Shown one piece after another: positions 17,473-26,156 of a stretch of 64,000 nucleotides of DNA. A program made the translations under genes and the position numbers. Numbering within the stretch: the first letter of the stretch is position 1; the number at the start of each line of letters is the position of its first letter. This stretch comes from Lentisphaeria bacterium (GTDB taxonomy: Bacteria; Verrucomicrobiota; Lentisphaeria; Victivallales; Victivallaceae), in assembly GCA_900768505.1 (NCBI GenBank), contig CAAGED010000014.1, forward strand, positions 1 to 64,000, given 5' to 3'. The notes beneath the pieces are model-generated. The model was not told the DNA's origin. It did no database searches and saw nothing but the letters and a program-made list of their open reading frames with translations.

Positions 17473-18369
17473 ATGAAAAAGAAGTTTACATTGATCGAAT
17501 TGTTGGTGGTTATCGCCATCATTGCAATTCTGGCGGCGATGCTTTTGCCGTCCTTGAATGCAGCTCGTGAAAGAGCTCGGGAGGCCTCTTGCTCTTCCAA
17601 CATGAAGCGTTTTTTGACCAGCATGGAAATGTATCGGTCAGAAGCCGGTTATTATCCTCTGATGTACGCAGGCACAGTTCGTTCGGACATGCAGTCCAGT
17701 TATTTTTGGCCTAATATCTTTAAAGATGCAGGTTTGATCAATAACGACAATAATGCAACTCGTGATGCCAATTTCACCTGCCCGTCCAGTAGCCATGCTC
17801 AGTACAGTGGGGAGTATTCCGGCGATTACAACGTAAACCGCGGTGTTGTGTTGTCTGAGTCCAGCAAGCAGTTGGATAAGTTCTCCAATGCAGCGATGGT
17901 TGTCGATGGCGGTTCCACCAGCCATTGTTTTGGCAATCGCTATCGTCCGCCGGCGTTCCCCCATGGCAAAGCTGTTGTGGGCAAGGATTTGTGGGGTATA
18001 GTAGGCATTGGTTTGGCTTCTGCTCCCGCTGTGGACAATGCTAATGGTCCTACCGGTGTGGTTACCAGTGAAGCTGATGGTGCCAAGGGCAAGTGCAATA
18101 CACTCCAGGTTAATGGTGCTGTAAAGTCAGTTTTGGCCAGTAATGTTGCTACTGAGATTTACGAGCCGGCATCAGCGGTTCCGCATTATGCTATTGTAAA
18201 TAAAAAATCTTATTGGACAGGTGAGGACGGCGGCACTTGGGGTGACTGCTGGGTAAATAATAAGTTCGGCGCGAAAAAGCCGAAGGGTTACAGAGTACCG
18301 ATTACTAACCGTACTATGGACTGGAATATCGTTGGTGACTATAAGGATGGCGTAGTAGAGGTCAACTAA
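17473..18369 (+). CDS. Type II secretion/type IV pilin-like prepilin, 298 aa
   Basis: The N terminus MKKKFTLIELLVVIAIIAI is a textbook class III signal, cleaved and N-methylated before Phe5 by PilD-type peptidase. The LLPSLNAARERAREASC segment after the helix is typical of the large Lentisphaerae/Planctomycete pseudopilin families. The C-terminal ~240 residues form an extracytoplasmic domain with the AMVVDGGSTSHCF and PAFPHGKAV segments seen in these proteins. AAAAGGAG precedes the ATG. A perfect terminator follows at 18393. No secretion ATPase or secretin is nearby. Confidence 0.9.
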   Translation: MKKKFTLIELLVVIAIIAILAAMLLPSLNAARERAREASCSSNMKRFLTSMEMYRSEAGYYPLMYAGTVRSDMQSSYFWPNIFKDAGLINNDNNATRDANFTCPSSSHAQYSGEYSGDYNVNRGVVLSESSKQLDKFSNAAMVVDGGSTSHCFGNRYRPPAFPHGKAVVGKDLWGIVGIGLASAPAVDNANGPTGVVTSEADGAKGKCNTLQVNGAVKSVLASNVATEIYEPASAVPHYAIVNKKSYWTGEDGGTWGDCWVNNKFGAKKPKGYRVPITNRTMDWNIVGDYKDGVVEVN

Positions 18370-18392
18370 TATTTTTGTCATCAAGGTTATTT

Positions 18393-18422
18393 ATACCCGC
18401 AATTCGTTGCGGGTATTTTTTT
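18393..18422 (+). terminator. Intrinsic terminator after the prepilin gene
   Basis: Perfect ten-base stem ATACCCGCAA/TTGCGGGTAT with a TTCG tetraloop, followed by seven T. Confidence 0.95.
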
Positions 18423-18453
18423 ATTCTAATAAAATCAAGGAATTTACAAGTAA

Positions 18454-18705
18454 ATGAATCTCGATGAATTACGAGCCGAAATCGATCTGATTGACCGCGA
18501 ACTTCTTCAGTTGATCAACCGCCGGGCGGAAGTGGCAAAACAAATCGGCAGCTGGAAGCGGGAACGGGATTTGCCGATTTATGTTCCGGAACGGGAAGAG
18601 GCGCTGTTGAGTAAATTATTCGAATTGAATCCGGGGCCGCTGGGCAACGGGGCGGTGGAGGGAGTTTTCCGTAAATTAATCGAGAGCTGCCGTCACTTGG
18701 AATGA
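18454..18705 (+). CDS. Chorismate mutase, AroQ type
   Basis: 83-aa all-helical AroQ domain converting chorismate to prephenate. Diagnostic residues are LRAEIDLIDRELLQLINRRA (first helix with the catalytic Arg), IGSWKRERDLPIYVPEREE and the final SCRHLE region. The length equals a single domain with no dehydratase or dehydrogenase fusion. It begins 30 bases after the prepilin terminator, so transcription may start in that short gap. Confidence 0.9.
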   Translation: MNLDELRAEIDLIDRELLQLINRRAEVAKQIGSWKRERDLPIYVPEREEALLSKLFELNPGPLGNGAVEGVFRKLIESCRHLE

Positions 18706-18790
18706 AATGCGGCAACCGGGCAGTAAGTGATAAAATGAGTTGTCAAATTGTCATCGCGAGAGTTTTTTTTCTATTTTTTGAATTTTTGAA

Positions 18791-18819
18791 TTGAAATATC
18801 AATTCTGCAAGACTATAAT
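18791..18819 (+). promoter_or_regulatory. Sigma70-type promoter for the second Flp pilin
   Basis: TTGAAA (18791-18796), a 17-base spacer and perfect TATAAT (18814-18819), about 100 bases before the ATG at 18918. Confidence 0.7.
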
Positions 18820-18917
18820 ATGCCATCGACGAATTTCAGAGCATATTAACTGCGTCGTTTGTTGCGCGGTAAACTGCAAGATGTTGGAGCATCACAACTG
18901 CAAAGGAGAAAATCGCT

Positions 18918-19136
18918 ATGAAACGCAGAATCAAAAATCAAAAAGGGCAGGCCATTGTCGAATATATTATAATTATCGTGATCGTGGCGGTGGCGGCCTT
19001 TGCTTTGTTGGGCATATTCAGTGATCGTATTCGTACATTGTTGGCCGGAGCCACTAATACTCTGGGCGGAGATGCCACGGTAGATCAGAATGCCGCGGAT
19101 GTGGTGAAAGATATGGATGAAGATGGCTTGAATTAA
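18918..19136 (+). CDS. Solitary Flp-type (class IVb) prepilin, 72 aa
   Basis: Basic leader MKRRIKNQKG, cleavage motif GQAIVEY, ~22 hydrophobic residues (IIIIVIVAVAAFALLGIFS) and an acidic, Asp-rich tail. This is the standard Flp pilin layout. There is no Tad machinery beside it. A strong dedicated promoter and a GGAG ribosome-binding site suggest high expression. It shares only the motif with the 13563-13721 gene, so the two are not a recent duplication. Confidence 0.85.
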   Translation: MKRRIKNQKGQAIVEYIIIIVIVAVAAFALLGIFSDRIRTLLAGATNTLGGDATVDQNAADVVKDMDEDGLN

Positions 19137-19392
19137 TTCAGTGTTGCTAATCCTGGTTTGCTGATCGGCAAATCTCGCTTCGGGAGAGCAGCGGAATTTT
19201 TTTGCGGGTTTTTAGAATTGTTATTCCGGAAAAGATTCAGAGGTGTCTCTCTGGAAAGTATTGTTTTTTTGATGGCACTATTGCGATGCCGTATTGCTGG
19301 ACATAATCATCCTTTACGCCATTTACGGCGGGGGTTTTAATATATTGGTTTTATAACAACTTCACATATTTTGACGAAAGGCTTGGAGATTT

Positions 19393-20484
19393 ATGAAATT
19401 AACCGTCGAACGCGAAAAATTCGTAAAAGCGTTGCAAAAAGTTATCAACATCACCGGAAACCGCTCCACCTTGCCGGTTCTCGGCAACGTATTAATGGTA
19501 GCCCAAAACGGGGAATTGACACTGACCACTACCGATTTGGAGACCAGAATCACCACTCGTATGAGTGCGGAGATCGAGAGCGATGGTGAAACCACCATGC
19601 CGGTAAAAAAACTTCATGCCCTGGCTTCAAAATTTATTGCCACTGAATTGAAAATCAACTGCGATGAGAATAACCACATGCAGTTGAGTTGCGGCACCAG
19701 TCAGTTTAAATTGTTGGGTCTGCCTGCCTTTGATTTTCCCAAGGCGGTGGAGTTTTCGCTGTTGCGCCAACTGAAATTCAAGCAGAGTGATTTTAAGCGT
19801 ATGCTTAGTCAAATCTCCTATGCCGTGAGCATTGAAGACAGCCGCAAGGTATTGCACGGCATTCTCTGCTCCGTGCGCGACAGTTCCGCTACCTTGGTGG
19901 CGACGGACGGCAAGCGTCTGGCCTTGGCGGAGAAGATGGCGGAGGAGTTTTCCGGCAATGACGGCGACTCAATTGTGCCTTTGAAAGCAGTATTAGAGAC
20001 TCGTCGTCTGCTGGATGGTGATGAAGCCATTACTCTGGAGCTGGGGGAGCGTCAGGCGCGTTTTGTCACGGATTCCTTTGAGTTGTCGACCAAACTTATT
20101 GAGGGGACATACCCCAATTACCGGCAGGTTATTCCAAGCAGTTTCAGTAAAACGGTGGTGGTTAACACCAATGCGTTTCTCCAGAAGATTGAATTGGTTT
20201 CTCAGGCGTTATCGGATAACAATTCATTTATAATTTTCACTTTTGAGGATAATAAACTGGAATTGCAGGCCAGCAGCACAGAATACGGTGAAGGGCGGGA
20301 TTATATGGAGATTGAGTATCGGGACGAGCGTATTGAAGTATCGTTTAACCCGCTTTTTATTGCCGATCCGCTGCGGAATATCTCTGATGAAACGGTCAGC
20401 ATTAAAATCAATGACTCATTCAGTCAGGTTGCGATTGAGGGGGGCGAGGGGTTCCTCTATGTAATTATGCCGATGCGGCGATAA
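19393..20484 (+). CDS. dnaN: DNA polymerase III beta subunit (sliding clamp)
   Basis: 363 aa with the three repeated clamp domains. MKLTVEREKFVKALQKV opens domain 1, SIEDSRKVLHGILCSV marks domain 2 and the protein ends in the conserved VIMPMRR. It encircles DNA and tethers polymerase III. dnaA, recF and gyrB are not adjacent, so this is not the classical dnaA-dnaN origin cluster. GGAG lies eight bases before the ATG. A terminator follows the gene. Confidence 0.97.
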   Translation: MKLTVEREKFVKALQKVINITGNRSTLPVLGNVLMVAQNGELTLTTTDLETRITTRMSAEIESDGETTMPVKKLHALASKFIATELKINCDENNHMQLSCGTSQFKLLGLPAFDFPKAVEFSLLRQLKFKQSDFKRMLSQISYAVSIEDSRKVLHGILCSVRDSSATLVATDGKRLALAEKMAEEFSGNDGDSIVPLKAVLETRRLLDGDEAITLELGERQARFVTDSFELSTKLIEGTYPNYRQVIPSSFSKTVVVNTNAFLQKIELVSQALSDNNSFIIFTFEDNKLELQASSTEYGEGRDYMEIEYRDERIEVSFNPLFIADPLRNISDETVSIKINDSFSQVAIEGGEGFLYVIMPMRR

Positions 20485-20504
20485 GTTTTTTATGATTTTT
20501 GCAT

Positions 20505-20544
20505 GGCAGGATGGGGCAAAATTAGCTACTTCCTGCCTTTTTTT
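20505..20544 (+). terminator. Intrinsic terminator after dnaN
   Basis: GGCAGGA (20505-20511) pairs with TCCTGCC (20531-20537), followed by seven T. Confidence 0.85.
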
Positions 20545-20667
20545 GTGCGGAGTTTTACCGTGGGTATGCCTTAAAAAATAATTTTACAGTTGTTATATTT
20601 ACCTGTATTGATCGTCTGCAAATTGTGTTTTTTGCCGTTAAAAATGCGACACTCAACGGAGGATATG

Positions 20668-21693
20668 ATGTTCCGTTTTCGATTACTAACTTTAATATTG
20701 TTTTTGCTGCTGGCGGCGATTTCACTTCCGGCGGCGGGAAGAGAGCGAATTTATTGCACTGTCTGCAATAAGAAAATTTCCGGACAATATGTTCAGGATA
20801 ATGCCGGCAATGTCTACTGTTCGAAAAAATGTCTTAAAAAAAAACTGCCTCATTGCGTGGTATGCGATCAGACGATGGAGGAGTTTATCGAAACGGCGGA
20901 CGGCCGCAGATTTTGTTCTCAAAAATGTTTTGAAAGCCAGCTGCCCAAATGTCTTAATTGTGGGACTCCACTGCAGGAACATTCGGTAATAAAATTGCCA
21001 AATGGCGAATTCCACTTCTGCAACGAGTGCGTCAGGCAGGAACTTTGTTCCAACTGTATGCTGCCATTGGATGGCCGCAAGTTGAAGGATGGCCGCAAAA
21101 TTTGCCGCAGTTGTGAAAAAAAATCGGTGAAGAATCAGGAAGAGGCAAAAAAACTGTTCAATCAGGTGCGGAACAATCTGCGTTCATGGCTTGGGGCAGA
21201 CAATCGGCATCAAATTGAGTTTGAGCTGGTGGATGCCGATGAAATCAAGACCAAATTTCATGACGATATTGACCGTGAGGGGGTCTATCAATACTCATTC
21301 ACCTTGATCGAAAAACGTACGATTTTGGGAGCGGTGACGACGGTGCGCGAGAATGAAAAATGTCGGATTTATATTTTAAGCCACCTTCCCCGGGATAAAT
21401 TTGTAACCGTGGCGGTCCATGAATTGGCACATGATTACATGCAGCACTACATCGGCGAATTTCCCGATCAGGCGGCTGTCAAGGAGGGATTTGCCCAATT
21501 TATTGCCTATGTCTACAATATCAAGCGCAAGGTGCCGTCGGAAAATATTCAGATCGAATTTACCAAGGATGAAGTCTACGGCAACGGTTTCCGTAAAATG
21601 CGTGATTTGGCTGCCAGGTTAGGCGGCGTGCCTCAGCTGATTGCCCACTTGAAAGCAATGGCTCCTCGACCGCCGGTGGGGGTTAAAAAATAA
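20668..21693 (+). CDS. Secreted DA1-like zinc metallopeptidase with LIM-like fingers
   Basis: About 341 aa. A signal peptide (FRLLTLILFLLLAAISLPAA) is followed by four Cys-rich treble-clef units, each built from paired CxxC or CxxxC motifs (16 Cys), resembling LIM domains. A linker leads to a peptidase domain with the HExxH motif in VAVHELAHDYMQHY and a downstream KEGFAQFIAY segment that supplies the third zinc ligand. This order matches the plant DA1 protease family (LIM plus DA1-like peptidase), but here it is exported. GGAGG at 20658-20662 favours ATG 20668; the frame runs upstream to 20590 without support. Substrate is unknown. Confidence 0.75.
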   Translation: MFRFRLLTLILFLLLAAISLPAAGRERIYCTVCNKKISGQYVQDNAGNVYCSKKCLKKKLPHCVVCDQTMEEFIETADGRRFCSQKCFESQLPKCLNCGTPLQEHSVIKLPNGEFHFCNECVRQELCSNCMLPLDGRKLKDGRKICRSCEKKSVKNQEEAKKLFNQVRNNLRSWLGADNRHQIEFELVDADEIKTKFHDDIDREGVYQYSFTLIEKRTILGAVTTVRENEKCRIYILSHLPRDKFVTVAVHELAHDYMQHYIGEFPDQAAVKEGFAQFIAYVYNIKRKVPSENIQIEFTKDEVYGNGFRKMRDLAARLGGVPQLIAHLKAMAPRPPVGVKK

Positions 21694-21856
21694 AATAACT
21701 CCCTCCGGCAGTAATGTTTGTTCACCTGGTTGAGTAAGAATGGCCGATTTAACAGAACGACAACTTGAATTAGAGGATTATTGCGCTAAATTTTATAGTG
21801 CGTTGTTATGATATTTTTTCAGGTGAAGAAATTTTTTTAAAAAGGATGCTTTTTTT

Positions 21857-22624
21857 ATGTATAAATTGATTTTATCGGTCGCAATGTTGTTATGCGCAGT
21901 GATGAATTTCGGCTGTGGAATGTTCCAGGAAAAACTTACCGATTCTGACCTTACGGCATCGGAACTGGAGGCAAAATCACTTAACGTGATTGACCCAAAA
22001 AAACAGTTCAGAAATGCCAAATCTTATTATTTGAAGCAGATTATTACCGATGATGGAGTTTTTTCAAAGCAAAAATCAATTTTAATTACCCAGTTTTTGC
22101 GCCCGGATAATTTAATTACAACCTCCTTTGACGCCAATGGCAAACCCCAGCGTTCAGTTGTAATCGGCGATAATGGTTCCTTTGAAGTTGATTACGTAAA
22201 AAAGACGGTTAAGGATTTGCCGGAGGAGATGGCCAAAAACTTCCGTGCCATGCTGAAAATCAATGAGCCAGGCGCCAGCTACTCCGACTTGTTCGAAAAT
22301 GTGAAAATATATCGCAAAGAGTTGAATGGCAATAATTATTATCTGTTGCGCTGCAGCAACTCCGGTGACAACAAGCAGGCAATGGATGTATATTACGATC
22401 CGGAGAGTTTTCTGCCATATCGTTATGAATATACGGGTAAAAACGGCGACAAGAGCAGTTCGACTATTTTGGAATACACCAAAAACACCAATGTCATTCT
22501 GCCCCGGAAAACGGAATCTTACAGCGGCGTAACCGGTGACACTATGCTGGTTGAAGTCTACGACTATATTTTGGACAGCGAGGTGGATAAAAACATCTTC
22601 AAGAAGCCGGTGTTTAACAAGTAA
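21857..22624 (+). CDS. Putative outer-membrane lipoprotein, LolA/LolB-like fold
   Basis: 255 aa. The signal peptide ends in lipobox NFGC (Cys20). The body has a long run of short beta strands ending in DVYYDPESFLPYRYEY and KTESYSGVTGDTMLVEVYDY, a pattern like LolA-type outer-membrane lipoprotein-sorting proteins. Whether it moves lipoproteins is not shown. The next lipoprotein gene starts 20 bases downstream, so the two are probably co-transcribed with yicC and beyond. Confidence 0.65.
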   Translation: MYKLILSVAMLLCAVMNFGCGMFQEKLTDSDLTASELEAKSLNVIDPKKQFRNAKSYYLKQIITDDGVFSKQKSILITQFLRPDNLITTSFDANGKPQRSVVIGDNGSFEVDYVKKTVKDLPEEMAKNFRAMLKINEPGASYSDLFENVKIYRKELNGNNYYLLRCSNSGDNKQAMDVYYDPESFLPYRYEYTGKNGDKSSSTILEYTKNTNVILPRKTESYSGVTGDTMLVEVYDYILDSEVDKNIFKKPVFNK

Positions 22625-22644
22625 CGACTAATCAAGGTTTTTTT

Positions 22645-23529
22645 ATGGCACGATTTATTTTATTCATTGTTTCCATTTCGTTGATGCTCTCTCTCGTCTC
22701 CTGCAAATCGGACGCTCAATACCAGGCGGAGGCCGTGGAGCGGGCGCGTACATACCTGCTGAAAAATGGGGGGGATTTAAGTTACGAAAGCCGCAAATTC
22801 ATACAATACAATCCGCCGGCTTTGCTGACGGCGCCAATATACCTGCCTGAATACCGCAGCCGGAAGGATTATCATACCGCGGTGGACAAAATTCAAGTCT
22901 GCATCACCTGGAGCGTACCCGGAGAAACGGAAGCATTTATGGTTTACGGAACGGGTGACGGCTCGTTATACGATTGGAAGCCGTTGCGGTTGATTCGGCG
23001 CAATCTGCTGCCGGATAAGTCGCTTCGTCTGCCGGCCAATAAGGCGGCGCAAAACTTTGCATTAAATAAAATTCACACCATGGATGTGGAGATGTTCAAC
23101 TTTATCCGTTTTGCCAATCCCCGGGCGGCGGTGACTAATTTAATTCCATTGGGGGATGAGGCGATTGATGAAATCAAGCTGATTGCGGGTAATCAGGCCA
23201 AGCGTAAAATTAACTCGGCGTCGGATATTTATTTTCAGATTACGCTCTTTTGGGAAGACGAAAAGGCTTCACCGGAGGCACTCAACGGCGTGGTTGCCGT
23301 GTGTGGGTATTCGAAGTTGGACTTCACGGGTTGGAAGCCGTTGTTCGGCGGATTTTATTCCAAAAATGATTTTGCCAAAATTATACGCGCTGACATTGAC
23401 GACCCCAAGAAGTTGGCCGCCTACCAAGAACAAATCGACGCCAAGTTGAAACTTGCACTTCCGGCCCCGGATTCCGCTGAGCTGGTAAATGTCGTTGTTC
23501 CAGCATCAACAACCATGGAGAAAAAATAA
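22645..23529 (+). CDS. Putative lipoprotein, 294 aa
   Basis: Signal peptide with lipobox LVSC (Cys20). No family recognised. The body contains two related-looking stretches, VCITWSVPGETEAFMVYGTG (about residues 90-109) and FQITLFWEDEKASPEALNG (about residues 197-215), each followed by a DWKPL/GWKPL segment. This suggests two repeated beta domains. It is preceded by a lipoprotein gene (20 bases) and followed three bases later by yicC. Confidence 0.65.
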   Translation: MARFILFIVSISLMLSLVSCKSDAQYQAEAVERARTYLLKNGGDLSYESRKFIQYNPPALLTAPIYLPEYRSRKDYHTAVDKIQVCITWSVPGETEAFMVYGTGDGSLYDWKPLRLIRRNLLPDKSLRLPANKAAQNFALNKIHTMDVEMFNFIRFANPRAAVTNLIPLGDEAIDEIKLIAGNQAKRKINSASDIYFQITLFWEDEKASPEALNGVVAVCGYSKLDFTGWKPLFGGFYSKNDFAKIIRADIDDPKKLAAYQEQIDAKLKLALPAPDSAELVNVVVPASTTMEKK

Positions 23530-23532
23530 AAA

Positions 23533-24399
23533 ATGCGAAGTATGACCGGATTTGGCAAGGGTAGTGTCAGTTTGACCGCTTGCCAGCAGAGTTACGATAT
23601 TGAGATATTGTCGGTAAATCGCCGCCAGCTGGAGCTGAGATTGAATATGCCGCCTGAATTTAATGCTTTTGACCAGGAGATTCGTGCTTTAGTTGCCGAA
23701 TTTATCTCCCGGGGAGCGGTAAATTTAAAAATCAGCGTTCATGCCGGGAGCAGTGTTACATTGGATTTTAACCAGTTGCGGCAACTTGCCGGACGCTGTA
23801 TTGAATTACGCCGGGAATTGAAATTATCCCCGGAGGTTGATTTGGAGAGTTTATTGAATATCCGTGAACTTTACAATAATGATGCGGCAGTTGATTTAAG
23901 TGAATTCTGGCCGCAGATCAGGCAGGGAATCCGGGAGACGCTGACCCGATTTAATGCCATGCGGGAGCGTGAAGGGGCTAATTTGCATCAGGATTTGACC
24001 ATGCGCCTGGCTGCCTTGGAAGAGATTGTGGAGGAGCTTAAGGAGCGGACTAAGGAGTTGCCGGCGGCGCAGCGGGTGAAACTGATGGAGAAATTGGAGC
24101 AAGCCGGTTTACCGGTGGATTTGAATGATGAACGCCTGCTCAAGGAGTTGCTCTTCTACGCCGACAAATGTGATGTGACTGAGGAACTGACTCGTTTGAG
24201 TAGTCATTTTGTCCAATTCAAGGGGTTTTTGGGCGGCAGGGAGAATTGCGGACGTAGTTTGGATTTTCTGATTCAGGAAATTTTTCGGGAAATCAATACA
24301 TTGGGCAATAAATCCGGCAGTTGCAATGTTTCGCCGCTGGTGGTGAAATTCAAGAGCGAATTGGAAAAAATACGCGAGCAAGTACAAAATATCGAGTAA
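23533..24399 (+). CDS. yicC: YicC family endoribonuclease
   Basis: 288 aa. The family hallmarks are both present: N-terminal MRSMTGFGKGSV and C-terminal REINTLGNKSGSCNVSPLVV ending EKIREQVQNIE. E. coli YicC degrades the sRNA RyhB and related transcripts. The full-length match indicates an intact gene. It starts three bases after the lipoprotein stop, with translational coupling likely. Confidence 0.93.
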   Translation: MRSMTGFGKGSVSLTACQQSYDIEILSVNRRQLELRLNMPPEFNAFDQEIRALVAEFISRGAVNLKISVHAGSSVTLDFNQLRQLAGRCIELRRELKLSPEVDLESLLNIRELYNNDAAVDLSEFWPQIRQGIRETLTRFNAMREREGANLHQDLTMRLAALEEIVEELKERTKELPAAQRVKLMEKLEQAGLPVDLNDERLLKELLFYADKCDVTEELTRLSSHFVQFKGFLGGRENCGRSLDFLIQEIFREINTLGNKSGSCNVSPLVVKFKSELEKIREQVQNIE

Positions 24400-24493
24400 A
24401 TGGTACATTGCCGCCTGGGAGCAGGATATTTAAAATATTTTCAGCAGTTGCCGGTTGATTTTTATTCCGGCGGTGTGGAAGGGGTTTGTTACG

Positions 24494-25441
24494 ATGGAAT
24501 ATAAATGCAAAAATGTCGGAACCAAATTGTGCGCCGATTTTTTGGACGATTTGGTGAAGAAGATTGGCGCCACCTATGAAGACAATCGCGGTATCAATCA
24601 TATCGACGGACTGAACCTGCCCCGGAGGCAGGAGATTATTGAAGTAATAAATAAATTGCTGGAGGTGGTGTTTCCGGGGTTTGATCACGACCAGAATTGT
24701 TGCGTCCGGACAATAAGCTACGCTGTTGGGGCGCTTCTGTCGGAAATACATCTGCAGCTCTCCGACCAAATCAGTCGGGCGTTGCGTTGCCAAAATGCCA
24801 AGATTTCAGTAAAGCCATGCGAAATCAGCCAGCGCAGTGCGGAGGCGGTGACAAAACTGCTCAGTGCCATTCCGGAAATCCGGGAGATTATGAAAGAGGA
24901 TGTCAAGGCCGCCTACGCCGGCGATCCGGCCGCCTTCTCCACGGATGAGATCATCCTCAGCTATCCGGGGATAAAAACTATTACCATTCAACGTTTTGCA
25001 CATTTGCTTTACGCCTTGAACGTCCCGCTGTTGCCGCGGATGATGACGGAATACGCCCATTCTCTGACCGGAATAGACATTCATCCCGGAGCGACCCTGG
25101 GGCGGGGGCTTTTTATTGATCATGGCACCGGGGTGGTAATTGGCGAAACGGCGGTGATCGGCGATCAAGTTAAAATTTATCAGGGTGTTACCCTTGGGGC
25201 ACTCTCGTTTCCCAAGGACGCCTGCGGCTTGATAATCAAGGGGGCTCGGCGGCATCCGACCATTGGCGATAATGTGACGCTTTATGCCGGTGCGACGGTG
25301 TTGGGCGATATTGTAATTGGTTCCAATTCGGTAATCGGCGGCAATGTCTGGATAACCGAGAGCATTCCGCCGGGGACTAAGGTGACCGTGGCGACGCCGG
25401 ATCACAAAATCAAATACTCGTCAGGTGAAAAAAATGGTTGA
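24494..25441 (+). CDS. cysE: Serine O-acetyltransferase
   Basis: About 315 aa. The C-terminal left-handed beta-helix has hexapeptide repeats (DIHPGATLGRGLFIDHGTGV, VIGETAVIGDQVKIYQGVTL). The long N-terminal helical domain belongs to the larger SAT form found in Bacteroidetes and PVC bacteria. It makes O-acetylserine for cysteine synthesis. The catalytic His and Asp lie in DHGTG and HP segments. GAAGGGG before ATG 24494 fixes the start. The stop overlaps the next gene by eight bases. Confidence 0.9.
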   Translation: MEYKCKNVGTKLCADFLDDLVKKIGATYEDNRGINHIDGLNLPRRQEIIEVINKLLEVVFPGFDHDQNCCVRTISYAVGALLSEIHLQLSDQISRALRCQNAKISVKPCEISQRSAEAVTKLLSAIPEIREIMKEDVKAAYAGDPAAFSTDEIILSYPGIKTITIQRFAHLLYALNVPLLPRMMTEYAHSLTGIDIHPGATLGRGLFIDHGTGVVIGETAVIGDQVKIYQGVTLGALSFPKDACGLIIKGARRHPTIGDNVTLYAGATVLGDIVIGSNSVIGGNVWITESIPPGTKVTVATPDHKIKYSSGEKNG

Positions 25442-26156
25442 AAATGATTTGATTCAGGAAAAATTAAATTCAATGCGGCAGCTGGTGGCGGATTGTGCCG
25501 AGAAATTCGGGCGGCCGCGGGAGAGTGTGAAACTTATTGCCGTAAGCAAGTTTTTTCCGGCGACTGATATTGCGGCGGCCCGTTTGGCGGGGCAATTGGA
25601 TTTTGGTGAGAGCAAAGTTCAGGAGTTGACCGATAAGCAGCACTATTTTGCCGACCGCCCGGAGGGTGAGGGGATTTGCTGGCATTTGATTGGACATTTG
25701 CAGAGCAACAAAGTTAAGAGTGCGGTGGAGTTGGCGGATTTGATACACTCGGTTGATTCATTAAAATTAATTGAAAAGCTTGATCAGGCGGCGGAAGCGG
25801 CCGGGAAGAGATGTAAAATATTGCTCGAATTCAACATTTCCGGTGAAATCAGTAAGCACGGATTTTATCCGGAGGAGGCCAGAGCGGCGATTGCCAGCGT
25901 ATTGCAATCGTCCAATTTGGAGTTGTGCGGCTTGATGACCATGGCGCCGGAAGGTGCGGATTATCAGGCACAATTGGCGATATTCAGCGCCTTGCGTGAT
26001 CTCCGGGATTATTTCAGCAGTGAATTTGATATTTCACTGCCGGAGCTCTCCATGGGGATGAGTGGGGATTATGAAGCGGCAATTGCGAGCGGAGCGACCA
26101 TGGTAAGGATTGGCAGTGCAATTTTTGGAGGAAGAAATTATGGACGAGAAACTTAG
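25434..26156 (+). CDS. YggS family PLP-binding homeostasis protein
   Basis: 240 aa, one TIM barrel. The PLP lysine is in LIAVSKFFPATDI, followed by FGESKVQELTDK and WHLIGHLQSNKVKS, all typical. The C-terminal phosphate-binding region is SMGMSGDYEAAIASGATMVRIG in spirit (MSGDYEAAI). The protein buffers free pyridoxal phosphate and influences amino-acid metabolism. AGGTGA precedes ATG 25434. It overlaps cysE upstream and panE downstream, giving tight translational coupling. Confidence 0.92.
   Translation: MVENDLIQEKLNSMRQLVADCAEKFGRPRESVKLIAVSKFFPATDIAAARLAGQLDFGESKVQELTDKQHYFADRPEGEGICWHLIGHLQSNKVKSAVELADLIHSVDSLKLIEKLDQAAEAAGKRCKILLEFNISGEISKHGFYPEEARAAIASVLQSSNLELCGLMTMAPEGADYQAQLAIFSALRDLRDYFSSEFDISLPELSMGMSGDYEAAIASGATMVRIGSAIFGGRNYGRET

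Noticed and set aside
19393..20484. dnaN as a marker of the replication origin
   Set aside because: No dnaA, recF or gyrB beside it and no cluster of DnaA boxes noticed.
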